Shown in pieces: positions 22,535 to 34,561 of a stretch of 64,000 nucleotides of DNA. The position numbers and the translations under genes were made by a program. The stretch lies in NCBI RefSeq assembly GCF_025698545.1, contig NC_068569.1, forward strand, positions 11,036,001-11,100,000, in the 5' to 3' direction. This stretch comes from Gossypium raimondii. Lineage: Eukaryota > Streptophyta > Magnoliopsida > Malvales > Malvaceae. The number at the start of each line of letters is the position of its first letter. The stretch's first letter is position 1. A model generated the notes under the pieces. It was given only the letters and a program-made list of their open reading frames with translations. It had not been told where the DNA came from and ran no database searches.

Positions 22535-23284
22535 GACATTTAAACACTACGTTAGCGGCTCCCCACGGATCCCACCATGAATTCCCAAAACGTGCACCCA
22601 TTTCCTCTTAACTCATCAGAAGTTTCTATACTTTTTATCCCATGACTAAATTACCCCTCCCTCAACTACAAAATTCTATTTTTTGGTAAAACATTCACTT
22701 AAATGTGCATTCAGATACAAATATATTAATTTTTAATTTACAAAAGAAAAAAGATTGATACTTGCAATCTCAAAATAATATTTTTCCATATAAACCAATC
22801 CATTTATGAAAAAAACTGAGCACTAGTATTTTCAATATTAAACGTGAGAGCTTAGTTGACCAAGTAATTTAGGTACAAAAGGGTCATTTACTTAGGTGCA
22901 GCAACGGAAAAGGGCAAATGTACAAAGTCGATAATTCAAAAGAAAACGATGGCGTTTTCCCTCAATTCCCTATTTCTACATTTCTAGTCAGTTAAAAACA
23001 GGACGATGCAACTACCCAAGCCGGCAACTCTTAAACGCCGGTGACGGGATTCCCACAATTCCCCAATCAGATCCCCCCACCTCAGCCTCCCTTCTCCATG
23101 TGTCCCCTCTTCTATACCACCTTCACCGACGCCATCATTCCCTCTCGTCAACCGATTAAAAAAGAAAGATGATGAAAGAACCGAAACCCAAGAATAATCC
23201 AAATACCAAAATCCCTGACTTTCTATCGTTGAAACCCTAATCTTGTTTTCCACTCTCCCAAATTACCAAATTTCGTGGATCTCT

Positions 23285-24448
23285 ATGGAGGAAGACGAAG
23301 AGATCCCGTCCCAGCCCTCGAATGCTGCTGCCGGATCTCCATCTCCATCTCCGTCCTCCCTATCACCTTCATCAAACGGTCGAATAACGGTAACGGTAGC
23401 CGCCGCGCCTCCTTCTGAACCACCACCTCCGGAAGAGTCGCAGTTACATGAGAAGACGATCGTACTGGCGCTTCCGCCGCCGCAACAGACCAAGAACAGC
23501 GGCGGTGGAGGCGGGAGAGAAGACTGCTGGAGCGAAGACGCGACAGGGGTTTTGATCGACGCGTGGGGAGAGAGGTATTTGGAGCTGAGCCGTGGGAACT
23601 TAAAGCAAAAGCACTGGAAAGAAGTGGCGGATATTGTGAGTAGCAGAGAGGACTATAGGAAGACCCCGAAAACGGATATTCAGTGCAAGAACCGGATCGA
23701 CACTGTTAAGAAGAAGTATAAGTTAGAGAAAGCTAAGATTGCAGCTGGAGGTGGGCCGAGTAAGTGGGTCTTTTTCGATAAGTTGGATCAACTTATTGGT
23801 CCCACGGCGAAGACTGCTGTTAATGTTGCGACGGCCGCTGATGGTGGCAGTGGTGGAAGCACTGGGTTGTTGTCTAAAGTGCCTATGGGGATTCCTGTTG
23901 GGATCCGGTCCAGTTTGAACCCGCTTCGAGTTTCCCAGCTTCACGAAAAGCAGCAACAACAACAAAAGCAACCCAGGATGGTTGCATTAAAGGATCAGAA
24001 TAAGATGCAAATTAGGAAACGGGCTCCGATGGATACGGACTCTGAGGAGGAGGAAGCGGATTCAATGGATAGTCTACCGCCACCTATGACGGGGAAGAGG
24101 GCAAGGAGGGTGGTTGATAAGGGTGTGAGTTCAGGAGGGAAAGGAAGGAAATGGGGGAATTCGGTTAGAGATTTGACTCAGGCGATATTGAGATTTGGGG
24201 AAGCTTATGAGCAGGCGGAGACTGCGAAGCTGCAACAGGTGGTGGAAATGGAGAAGCAGAGAATGAAGCTTGCAAAGGAGCTGGAATTGCAGAGGATGCA
24301 GTTTTTCATGAAGACACAGCTGGAGATTTCACAGTTGAAGCATGGTAGAAGGAGTGGTGGAATTGGGAATTCTAGTAATCACCACACTAAAATTAATAAT
24401 AGCAACAATAATAACGACAACAATAACATTAGTGGTAATAGTAACTAA
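23285..24448 (+). CDS. ASIL1: trihelix transcription factor, ASIL1-like
   Basis: Single exon, 387 residues from ATG 23285 (MEEDEEIPSQ). The open frame extends upstream to 23243 but only from a TTG. The trihelix DNA-binding domain is at about 80-170: EDCWSEDATGVLIDAWGERY, KQKHWKEVADIVSSRED, TDIQCKNRIDTVKKKYK, with the Trp residues expected of the three tandem helices (Trp82, Trp94, Trp111). A Pro/Ser-rich N-terminus with ITVTVA precedes it. Basic patches (QIRKRAP; GKRARR) are likely nuclear signals, next to an acidic DTDSEEEEADSMD stretch. The C-terminal LQQVVEMEKQRMKLAKELEL segment (about 320-350) should be a coiled coil for dimerisation, and the tail is Asn-rich. ASIL1 binds GT-box elements and represses seed-maturation genes in seedlings; the ENTMADH/SIP1 trihelix clade also contains ASIL2. 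Confidence 0.9.
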   Translation: MEEDEEIPSQPSNAAAGSPSPSPSSLSPSSNGRITVTVAAAPPSEPPPPEESQLHEKTIVLALPPPQQTKNSGGGGGREDCWSEDATGVLIDAWGERYLELSRGNLKQKHWKEVADIVSSREDYRKTPKTDIQCKNRIDTVKKKYKLEKAKIAAGGGPSKWVFFDKLDQLIGPTAKTAVNVATAADGGSGGSTGLLSKVPMGIPVGIRSSLNPLRVSQLHEKQQQQQKQPRMVALKDQNKMQIRKRAPMDTDSEEEEADSMDSLPPPMTGKRARRVVDKGVSSGGKGRKWGNSVRDLTQAILRFGEAYEQAETAKLQQVVEMEKQRMKLAKELELQRMQFFMKTQLEISQLKHGRRSGGIGNSSNHHTKINNSNNNNDNNNISGNSN

Positions 24449-25855
24449 ATTCTGTAGGTTTGTAATTGGATTAGGTTTTAGATTTAATATGTCTTCTTGG
24501 GGCAAATGCCCTGGATTTGTTGTATTTGAACTGGTAGTTCTTGAGTGTATTTTCATGCTTTATCTGTTGTACTCTTTTTTTTTCTTTCTGGCCAACAGTT
24601 TCATTATTGTACTTCTATTTATTACAGTTTTAACTTGAAGGAATGTTAAGATTGTGAGAAGATGCTCAGCTGCTTGTATCCAAAGAAATCTCTGTTAAAT
24701 TTCACTGTGAATGTTGTTAGATATTGTCAGATCAAATATGTTAATGGATACATTTCAAGTGGTGTGAACCAGTTGAAAGGATCAACTTCATACCCAAAGT
24801 TACAGCAGATCCCAACTCTCAAGCTTAGTTTTTAACAAACTTACTGCTACCACTGAATCTTTTGGTTGCATCTGAGTGGATTTTGGAGCAATCCTCTGGT
24901 TCACTGCTTGTTGATCGTAAATTTTTCCTTTGCTGCTGTATGCTTATTTAGTCATCTGCAATCAGTGCGGAATGGTCGATTAGTTCATGATGTTTAGACA
25001 ATTCAGAACAGAGAATTTTGGGACAGACCTTGTAACTGTCAATGTTGTGCTAGGCAGAAGCCAGGCACTGGGGGGTAGTCTCCTTACTGATGTGCCAAAA
25101 ACCAACAGAAATATCATTCAAGGATCCTGGTCATACATATATTCTTGGTTTTTGGAAGAGATGAAGATGAGCTGATCATACAAAAGAAGTTCATGAATTA
25201 GTTCTCCAAAACACCATTTACCCAAAGCTCAGTGAAGTTTCTCTGTTTGCGAGCTGATGACTAAGAAGAAATGTACCTTACTTCTAATTGTCCCAGGAAT
25301 AATGCCAAGACTGCTTCATTTGATCATAAAGTGTTTTCTTGAACTGCAGAAAAACAACTCCATTATGCTGTCACCATCTTTTGCTGTTGCACATGGCATT
25401 CTTAGGGTAATCACGAATCTGCAACAAGATTCGCTGAAGCTAACATATCCAACCAATGCAATCCAGAAATCATATTGTATATATGACTTGTTTTTCTAGT
25501 GGTAGAGCAACATCAAAGAAATCAAATGAAATGCATCTCAATGAACACTTAAATAGCAGTAACAAATTAGATATAATCTTATTACATATCTTGCCAACCA
25601 TAGTCTATTGATGCCAGAGTTTTCACCGAAGAATAGCACGTTCAAAAACATTTGGCACAAATAATAAATGCAGGAACTGGATCCAGTTCTCTATAAATCA
25701 TTGTAGTAGAATCCAGTATTTTCATTCTTCCATCCTGAAGGATGGTAAACCCGTATTAGGTAACTGCCCAAGTGCTACCAACAACACATTTCTGACCAGA
25801 TATACAATGAGAAATCTCTAGAAGTCATATGTTGTCACCATATTCCATATGTCAC
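24449..25855. other. 3' flank of the trihelix gene, no clear gene
   Basis: The first few hundred bases are likely 3' UTR. From 24650 to 25500 the DNA is less AT-rich than most spacers and has several 60-80 codon frames (such as 24987-25175 and 25257-25499). None shows family features or a consistent exon pattern. It could be an extended UTR or noncoding transcript. I do not call a gene. Confidence 0.35.
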
Positions 25856-25857
25856 TT

Positions 25858-26130
25858 AGTCATCTCTGCCTCGCTGCGGGTCAGCACCTCCGAAAGAAAC
25901 GGAGGACTTCATTCAGTGACTCCGCGATCGCCCTCTAAACGATCAAAATAAGGTAAAGCTTGAAGATAAGTTTTGTACTCTATTAATTTCTCAGTCCCTC
26001 TAGTCGGGTTGATGCAGCCGACCCTTGGACCGTATCCCCCTAAAAACCGTACATGCAGGTCTCCCCACATGCTGTTCACACCATTCAAGGTGGTAGTTTT
26101 TGAGAGTGAGAGAATCACCAGTGGTAGATA
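25858..26130 (-). other. nad7: nuclear copy of mitochondrial DNA (NUMT): nad7 exon 2 with flanking group II intron ends
   Basis: The minus strand codes [21 protein letters not shown] at about 26001-25935, which is the conserved NADH dehydrogenase subunit 7 (49-kDa, NuoD/NDUFS2) segment and corresponds to short exon 2 of plant mitochondrial nad7. Just upstream (minus sense, 26080-26005) is a group II intron 3' end: a domain V-like hairpin ending GCATGTACGGTTTTT, then a stretch that should hold domain VI. Just downstream (from about 25933) comes GGGCGATCGCGGAGTC, the start of the next intron. So intron-exon-intron from the mitochondrial genome is preserved, about 270 bases in all. Group II introns and this codon context are not expected in a nuclear gene, so it is an organelle insertion and not a functional gene here. 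Confidence 0.85.
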
Positions 26131-29100
26131 CATCTCAAATTTACCACAACTTGCTGTTCCTTTTTATTTGTCCAACGCATAAACGTAAAACCCCAAGCAG
26201 TTTTTACCCCAAGATTCAAGGAATTACACTAAATGACTTCAATAAATTATCGGTATAAACAAGAAACTTTTTTTCTTTTGCCATGCTATATATTCCTACA
26301 GCAAGGAATTCACTTATCCACAAAAGTAGATCTAGAGTCAAATCCATATGGATCCCAAAATGATATCCTTGCAAATCTTGGAGAATGGGCTAACTCAACT
26401 CCAAAAATATAGGCTACAAGGTGTAAGTGGAAAGCATCTTAAGGAGGCAAAGTATCAGCCACTCAAGATGCAGCTATGGAATTATAGGTGACACAACTGC
26501 AATGGCATACAAATGGAAAGAAGACATACTTCCTAAGATATCAGCATTTATGTGAAGATCATTTCTTTCTAAGCATATATTTTAACTTCAAACTAGTAAT
26601 TTCATCCATTCAAGACATGCTAACCGATCTTACAAAAGAGCATAAATAACAGAGAACCAAAATTCAACAGTTTTTCTTTATGCCTCTATTTTGCAAAGCA
26701 AGAGTGGTTACTCACCCAATCACATGGAGAAACTTAAAGAAATAAGAGTTACATAATGCCGAAATCAGGGTCAAAAATTGAACAAAATTATGCAGATAAT
26801 CCTACATAATTATTTGATTGATAGAAAAAAAAGTATTAGAGATATTAGCTTTGCAAACTTAATCTTATAGACTTCATGGATATTGAACAATACAAGGATA
26901 CAGGCTTTATTAACTTAACACTTGTGGACTTTCATATAGTAATCAAACAATAAAGCTACATGAGACTCAACCGGCATCTCTTGGACCAATGATCTATATC
27001 CAGTAGATCAGAAAGTGATACCTTTTTCTTTTCTGGAGACAGGAAGGCAAATGGAACAATATCAACTGTTAAATTGATATCAAATACCAAATCAATGGCT
27101 TTTAGATATTCTAGATATGGATGAACCTACAAAGACTAGATAAAAGGACTCCAGACCACAAAGCTTCAACACCAAGTTTCAAATACAATAATTAATAGAA
27201 ATGTCTAAAGTCCAAACATACAGCATTAGCTTTACCTCTAGTGTCATAACAAGGTGTACACTTTTGACCTTTGAGAATAATATACAGATATATTTGTAAA
27301 AATAAATTTCTAAAGGGGACACTGTACACAAATTAAGGTCCCAAAACATTTTGTGAGTCTAATCAAAGGTCTATTTAGATATGAATCTACTCTAAATAGT
27401 TTGTATGGTTTTGAAACAGAAAGCAGATTCAATAATTGGGCCTCTTAGTAAAAATCATATGCCTTTGAGAAACAAAAGCCTAAATATGAGGAGACTAAAA
27501 AATGATTTATGAGAAGTAGACCTGAGAGTCAACATGAGTAGTTCAAGCAAGCTATAAGAGAATAATTGGTAGATTTATTTTCTTGTATATAAACCATGAT
27601 GATATAGTTGAAGTGAATGAAAAGAAACCTTACCTACTTTAAGTTTTTATTATTTTCTATAGTAATTGGAAACACTAATTCTTTGATTCATGAGATGCCT
27701 TTTATTAACTATAACTTTGGCGAACTGTTTAAGGAATAAACAATGAAGTTTTTTATGACAAAAAGAAAAGAAAATTGTCTCCTTAATTGAATCTGACTCT
27801 GCAATTCTTAATTAAATTAGATGATACCTTAGAAAGGGGAACAAATCTAATCCCATGATAACAAGATGCTACTTTTCAATGATAAAATGGTCAAATAAAT
27901 GGTCCAAACAATAAGAAAAGATGGTAGATAGCCGGGATTCTTTACCCCCTTTACCTTTTGACACTCCTTTTGCACTTATGATAATCCAATTCAAATATAA
28001 ATATATATATACCCCAAGATTTCCTGGCACCTAAATCAACATAAAAACAAAGTTGACAGTATTGAAATCTCCAGGCAAAGCACAGACGTTTTTAAACAGA
28101 TACCAAAAGAAAAGCAAAGGTCACAGTAAAAAAAATCCCAAAAGTCTTAAGTTGAATGATATCAATTGTCGGAGAGAAAGACAAATAAAAATCATAGTTA
28201 CTTCAAGTAAATGATATGCTTCTAACTTTCAAGCAATCATGCGATATGCTTTTGCTTAACATTTCAGTCAAGTGCCTGTCAGCTATAGAATTTTCTTTCT
28301 TTTTCCCCCTTTTTCTTTTTAACCATAAAATCTTAACCACAGTAGAAAGTTCAACGGCACCATTTCTATAATCGTGCAAATAGATGTATAATAAAAAAAC
28401 CCATCAAAGTTTATGAGTGTATATAAGCTACAGTGAATGGAAGAGCTGTGAATCAAGTCAAGCTGAAAAAGATTAGAGCTTACCATTTATCAGGGCTTGA
28501 AAGAGCAGAGAAGAAACTTTGTGATGGAACCAAAATACACATAAACATAAAGGAAATTGGAAACTTTGCTTATATAGATTCTTGAATTCAAGCGAACCAT
28601 AGCTTATTATTCAATCTTGGCTTTTTCTTCTTCTTTTTCCCCTAATATTTAGATATAATGTTCAATTTTCTTTTTGGGTATTAAGTTGCTGCGTTATTGG
28701 AGTCTTTATATTATAATTACCTCTTATTATAATATAATTTATTACTTGCATTGTCTCTTAATTATAATTATGATTGCAGCAGCAATTATCTAAATCTAAA
28801 TGGACTTTCAAATTTTTAAGAACGTAAAAGTCGTGCAATCCTAATTATAATTGTATATTAAAATTAATATTACAATGAATGTGAAATTCATAATTAAAAT
28901 AAATCTTATGTGATAGATGATAGTATCCTAGGTGTGGCCTGAGTCGTGTTAGTTTTTAGGTTTTCCTTGTTATATTATTTATTCTACTATCACATATATT
29001 ACACATTGATTGGTATAAGATTTTAATGCAATGCCATTTCGAAAGTGACGAATACTAATGCATTCTAATTTGTATAAGCTTTTGATATTTTAAACTTAAA

Positions 29101-30400
29101 CCTTTTATTTTTATTTAAAAAATTTAATTTACATTTAAACTTGAAATATAATTATTAAATTAAGTTATATAACCTAATTAATAAATTTATAACTTATATT
29201 TGCATATAAATATATCTATAATTATGTAATTGAGATATATTTGCATGCATACATAATTTATTAAAAAATTAAACCATAAATATATATTTGTGAAAATAAA
29301 ACATTAATGAACCCAAGTAGTACATTGAAACACGTTATATCAATATATACGAATACTAGAAAAAGGGTATGTTTCATTGATGCAATATTGAGTTCTTTAA
29401 TTGACAAATCAAATAATGACATGTATCATATTCGAAAAGAGTCCGTGATTAAAATGAAGGTTTGCAATACAATTACACCAATTATTTTGATAGACAACAA
29501 CAAAACTAGAATAGATTAAGGCAATAGGTTGAGCTTAAAATCATTGCTATTAATTGTACCATACCACCATAAGATTTAGTAGTATAATATTGGAGATTAA
29601 AATTATTGTTATGTATAATGAGATTTGTAGAAATTTTCTTTGCGCAAGGTAACTCTAAATTGATTTAGTAACATAATTATTCTTTGATCAATACCTCCCA
29701 AACCTGTAAACGTAAGTTAAATTTTAATTATTTATACCATAAGATTCAGTAATAAAATTCTTCTTTGAACAAAACCTTACAAACATAGGCTAAATTCGAA
29801 ACCACTTTTTATATATATATATATTTTTTTTTTTTTTGTTTGTGTGTTAATATATAATTTGGTGTACCAATTTCGATTTTCAATTATTATTATTACCAAA
29901 CAACCTCGTCATAAGAGAAATAAGATTGCAATAAAACCATGAAATCAACACAAAAGCTTTTGAACTTGTTTAAAATTTTGTTTTTCAGATCATTTGTTTT
30001 CTTTTTCAATGAATTATTAAACAAAACTTGGATAAGTAAATTCATATTAAGTTACCATTATGGCTCTCATGATAATTTTTCTTGTGAAAGAGAGATAATT
30101 TAACATTAATTTATACACTAAAGTTTAAGAAATTAAACACAAAATAATTCTTAGTCTATATTAATTTTACATGTTTTCCAAATTATTATATACGATTTAT
30201 AGATTATTAAGAGTAAAGAATAAAGATTATTAAGTCAAGGTGCAAATGGTAGCTTTTTTTTTGTACAAATATAATAACTATGATTTTAGATTATAATATT
30301 TGAATTGTCAAAATAATTTACGCGTTTAATTATATTTAATATTTTGAATATTTTTAGTTTGTATTAAAAATAAATAATATATTCAATAATGAATATGTCA
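26131..30400. other. gene-poor AT-rich DNA
   Basis: More than 4 kb with no gene on either strand. The part to about 28600 is about as AT-rich as plant introns, and 28600-30400 is more AT-rich still, with short TA and T runs (for example 29810-29840). No tRNA, hairpin family or repeat array was recognised. Confidence 0.4.
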
Positions 30401-30403
30401 TAT

Positions 30404-31080
30404 CTAAAGGTGATTATGGACTGGGTCGAGTTTATGCAATATATTTAGATAACGTTTCCAAGCTTAGGCTCGGCTCAAAAAATGAGCTTACTTTTTTGCT
30501 CAAGTCTGACCTGATTTAAGAAAAGTAAATTCGGGCCCGACTTGGCCTGTTCATGTTTGTTTCTTTTAGATTAATTTTCATTCAAAATTAAAATTTAAGA
30601 AAATATATCACACTAACTGCTTTAAAAAATGTTAAAATAAAAATTTTCTAACACATTAAAAATATTTATATTAAAGAACACTACCATAAATATAATAAAT
30701 ATTTTATTATATTAAAAAATACAAATAAGTATAATAAATATTTTATTATATTAAAATATAAATATAAATATTCTATATTCTATATTTTATATACTGGGTT
30801 GGGTTATTTAGTTGTGTAAGTTTTTTTTAGGTATTGGACAATGAGTTTAATTGTTATTGGATTAGTGATTTAATATAAATATAAATATATAATTATTATT
30901 TAACACATATAATTAGTATAACGTTCGAGTCGGAGCGGGCTCAAACCAAAAATATATTGTCCAAGGCCCAATCTATATAGAAAATGGGCTTAACTTTTAC
31001 CAAGCTCATTTTTCGAGCCTCGTGTTTTGTCTAAATCCTCTCTTTTTTTTTAACGGGCTTGAGTGAGTGGCTCGACACAT
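30404..31080. mobile_element. possible degenerate hAT-type MITE of the GGGCC-rich family
   Basis: The left edge TAAAGGTGATTATGGACTGG resembles the end of the better preserved element at 37828-38297 (TAGAGGTGCTCATGGGCCGG in the inverse direction). The interior has paired GGCTCGGCTC, GGGCCCGACTTGGCC and, near the right, GGCCCAATCT, GGGCTTAAC, CGAGCCTCG and ACGGGCTTGAG words around an AT-rich core, the same design. The right end is not clear and no target duplication was found, so this is an old, eroded copy at best. Confidence 0.35.
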
Positions 31081-31124
31081 AAGAAAGTTTAGTCATATTG
31101 CCTACAATTTGTGTGATTTAAACT

Positions 31125-31265
31125 AGAATACATTTGTGTGACTACCCATAGCCTCTCTTCAAGCCATGAATAAGAGGATAATGTGCTTCATCGCACTTGA
31201 ACCTACGACTTCTTCCATTGACAACACTGTTGATGGCAATCGAGCTAAGTCTCAATTGGCTTAAA
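31125..31265 (-). mobile_element. tRNA-derived SINE fragment
   Basis: On the minus strand the head begins GCCAATTGAGACTTAGCTCG at about 31261. It contains a box A-like TTAGCTCGATTG and, about 50 bases on, a box B-like GTAGGTTCAAGTGC, the RNA polymerase III promoter pair of tRNA-derived SINEs. It is followed by a body with ATTATCCTCTTATTCATGG and GGCTATGGGTAG. I recall similar sequences as a dispersed family in rosid genomes. The tail and target duplication are not clear, so the copy is old or 3'-truncated. Confidence 0.55.
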
Positions 31266-32465
31266 GTATTAACTTTTTAATGAACCAAAAATAGTAAAAA
31301 TAAAATCATACTAAAATTCATTTTAAATATTTAAATATCAAAATTTAATTATGTTGGTTGAGTCACAGTTTAGTTTACATTAATATTATTGTTAAGGTAT
31401 GAATTAAGAAGATATTGATTTAAGCGCATTTATCTTCCTTGAATAAAAATTATTAATACATCTAAACATTCTATAAACAAAACATTTATTCCTTCGATCT
31501 ATTGACAATCGGAAAACAATGAAAAGGAGAATATTTATGTACAACAATACATCTATTTTTCAAAACATTATATAAATGGTTTTTTTAACGAAAATATTTG
31601 AATCATCATAAGAATAAAAATAATTAATAATTAACAATTATAATTATTATTCTAATGAAACATGATTATTCGAATAAAATAAATTTTGATGACCACAAAT
31701 ATCATTCTTTTTAAAGGGTGCATTATCGGAGAATAAATAAAAGGTGTTTAAGAAAACCCTAAATTTCATGGTCCTAGCCAAAGTTAGAATTCGGCCTTGT
31801 GATGCTCCGCGGTGACAAACAAATTGAAAATCATGTGAGCTTGGGATTTAATTTAATTCCATTCTTATTCCTTTTCTTTCAGATTGAATTTTGATTAAAT
31901 TTAAAACTAAATTCAACTAAATTTCTAAATAAATGATAAAACTTAGAAAAGTATAAAAAATATAATCGCCAGAGCTAACATATTTATTTATTTATTTCAG
32001 CAGCGGAGTAGGTCAAGAAGTGAAATTGGTGTACAAGCAAGGAGGGGCAGGGGCGGGGGCGGTGAGAAATTGTCAAAGGCTGTCAACAATTGAGGACAAT
32101 AATTTCACGAAAATAAAAAGGGAAATTTTATTTTGAGGAGAATTTTAAAAGAAGAAGAAGAAAAAATAGACGGGGGGCGTCAGTGCTTGAACTGCACGAT
32201 ACGCCCATGTTTTTTGTCATTTCCATTTCAGTCTCACTTTCAAAATTTTTATTTTTATTTTAAAAGAACCGTTAAATGATTTTACTCTTTCCATCAATTT
32301 TAATTGCGGACAGTTGACTGCAGCTTCGTTGTGCTCGAAATGACCCATATACCCCTCCCTCTAATAGTGGTCCATCCAATCAATTACTCTTCCCCCTTTT
32401 GTTTCTGGACAACTCTATCCCTTTTATAACCTTGGAGAAGACATTTTGTGCAAATTTTCAAATAA
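31266..32465. other. AT-rich intergenic DNA
   Basis: No gene. A short G-rich patch (GGGGCAGGGGCGGGGGCGG near 32045) stands out in otherwise AT-rich sequence; its origin is unknown. Confidence 0.4.
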
Positions 32466-32474
32466 TAATATTTT

Positions 32475-32758
32475 GGCTAAAATATGCTTTTTTTTTATAA
32501 ACTTAAATTTTAGTTTTTATATTTTTAATTCGAGTAATTTAATTTTTTTATTTTTAGATTTTAAAATTTAAGTTAAATTGTTAGCATTGAAAAATTACTA
32601 ATTTAATAAATTTAAAATTAACAATAAGAATTAATAGTATTAATAATTAGATTTGTATTTTCAAATTTGAAAAGTAGAAAGATAAATTCATTGAAATAAA
32701 AGTAAGGGACTAAATTCTATATGTACAAATGGAGTAGGGATTATAGTATATTTTAACC
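32475..32758. mobile_element. Mutator-type MITE with target-site duplication
   Basis: The element starts GGCTAAAATATGC and ends GTATATTTTAACC, whose reverse complement is GGTTAAAATATAC; the terminal inverted repeats match at 11 of 13 positions. It is flanked by TAATATTTT (32466-32474) and TAATATTTA (32759-32767), a 9-base duplication with one difference. Nine-base duplications are typical of Mutator-like elements. At 284 bases with no coding capacity it is a MITE; internal ATAAAAGTAAGGGACTAAAT words fit a family I recall as abundant in cotton-like genomes. Confidence 0.7.
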
Positions 32759-34561
32759 TAATATTTAATATATAAAATTCAACTTATATTTTAAATCCCT
32801 TATCATTTAAATAAAATAATAACAATTTTGTTTATCAAATTTTGATTTTTTCTAAACTTATTACGTGGTATATGTTGAACTTCAAAATAACAGATTTATT
32901 AAAAATAAATCTTTTAAAAAGGAAACACATGAATTTTTTAATATTATTTGTGAAATAAAAAATACATTATTAATATACCAAATACTAATCATTTTCTCAA
33001 ATTATTATTAATGTACTTTTTAACATCGTTGCATACACATAATTATATTTATCCAATATAAAAGAGATTTATGTATTATTTCTTTAAATGTGTGATTGAA
33101 CCCAAATCAAAATTTCAAGTATATGATTACAAAAAATCGAAATTCATATATTAAGTTGTATATTAAATTAAAATTAATGTATAATTTTAAAATTTATCCC
33201 GTTAATCATTGGTTTTCGATGCATTAACTTTCTACTAGTGACTTTAATTAGTTTTAATAAATATTTGTTTACCTTAAGCAGTACATGTAACTTACTAATC
33301 TCTTTTGTAAAAGCTAAAAGTTCCCAATAAAATATGGAAGGGAGGTGGACCAATTCTAAAATTGCAAATCCAGAAAAATAAAAAATTTACTAAAATGCAT
33401 ATTTTTCAACTGGGCAATAAGTTTTTTCTTCCACTAAGGCTTTCTTTGGATTCAAACACAATACAGTGCGTTGAAATTTTTTAGCTTGATTTTCAATCCC
33501 ACTGCTCCACAGTGAATTGCTTGGCTGTTTGGATGTCTTGGCTTCCAACACAGTGAGACGTTTCTGCTGCACTGGACAGCCTTATCTCCACTGGTGCTAA
33601 AAGCTACAATCAATTCTAGCTGGGGCAGTAGGTATTTTTAGAAGACAAAAATACCCACACTTTAATTTATTATTTTACCATTTTATCCTTAGATGTTAAA
33701 CTAATTTCTTTCCCAATCTTATTTATTTTCAAATTTGGGAACAAAACAGCAGTTTCTCCCCTCGTTCTTGCTGGTTTCTCCCTCGTTTTTGCTGGTTTCT
33801 CCCCTCTTTTTTGCTTTGTTCTTGGTTGTGGGAGCTTAGGATATTTTGTTTCTTCAATCAGACTAACAAGTTAGAGATATATTGTGTTTTTCCCCTCTAT
33901 TTTCTCATGCTCAACATTTACTCTTTTTCTCAATTAACAGGGGAAGTCTACATTAATTACTGCACTCTCAGATAGTAATATGTATAGTGATGCAAGGTAT
34001 ATTTATTCTTTAAAATAGTTTTTCCTCGAAGTTAAATTCTTTGTTAAAAGTAAAAGGATGGATGTTTTGACCTAATTGGAGGCAATGGCTTTGTGCAGAT
34101 TGTTTGCAACATTGGATGGTTGATTAAAAAGTGTTGTTCTTCCTTCAGGGTGAGATGGTTTGCTGTCACTCACTGTTATTATGTTGTTATTGTTATTGCT
34201 TTTCTTTTGAGTAGTCTAGTTCTAAATGATATACTGACCTTATCCCATAGGCAGCAACATTTTATCTTTTGATCTTTGGACCTATCATTTAGCATGCTTT
34301 ACACACTATTTAGTAATATTATTACTAACTATAATTTTAAGTCATACACAATGAAATTACCTAAACATCTAAACTCAAAAACATTATAACTTAAAGCTTG
34401 CATGGCACAAACCGAATTTCCAAGGCTTTTAACACTTGCTTAAGAAAAAAAAAAAACACAAACAAATGCATGTAATTATTCCCGATAACGATCAAATTAT
34501 ACAGTAGATTCAAAGTTAGAACAGAAAAAAAGTGAAAGGAACTCTAAAATAGTACCTCAAA

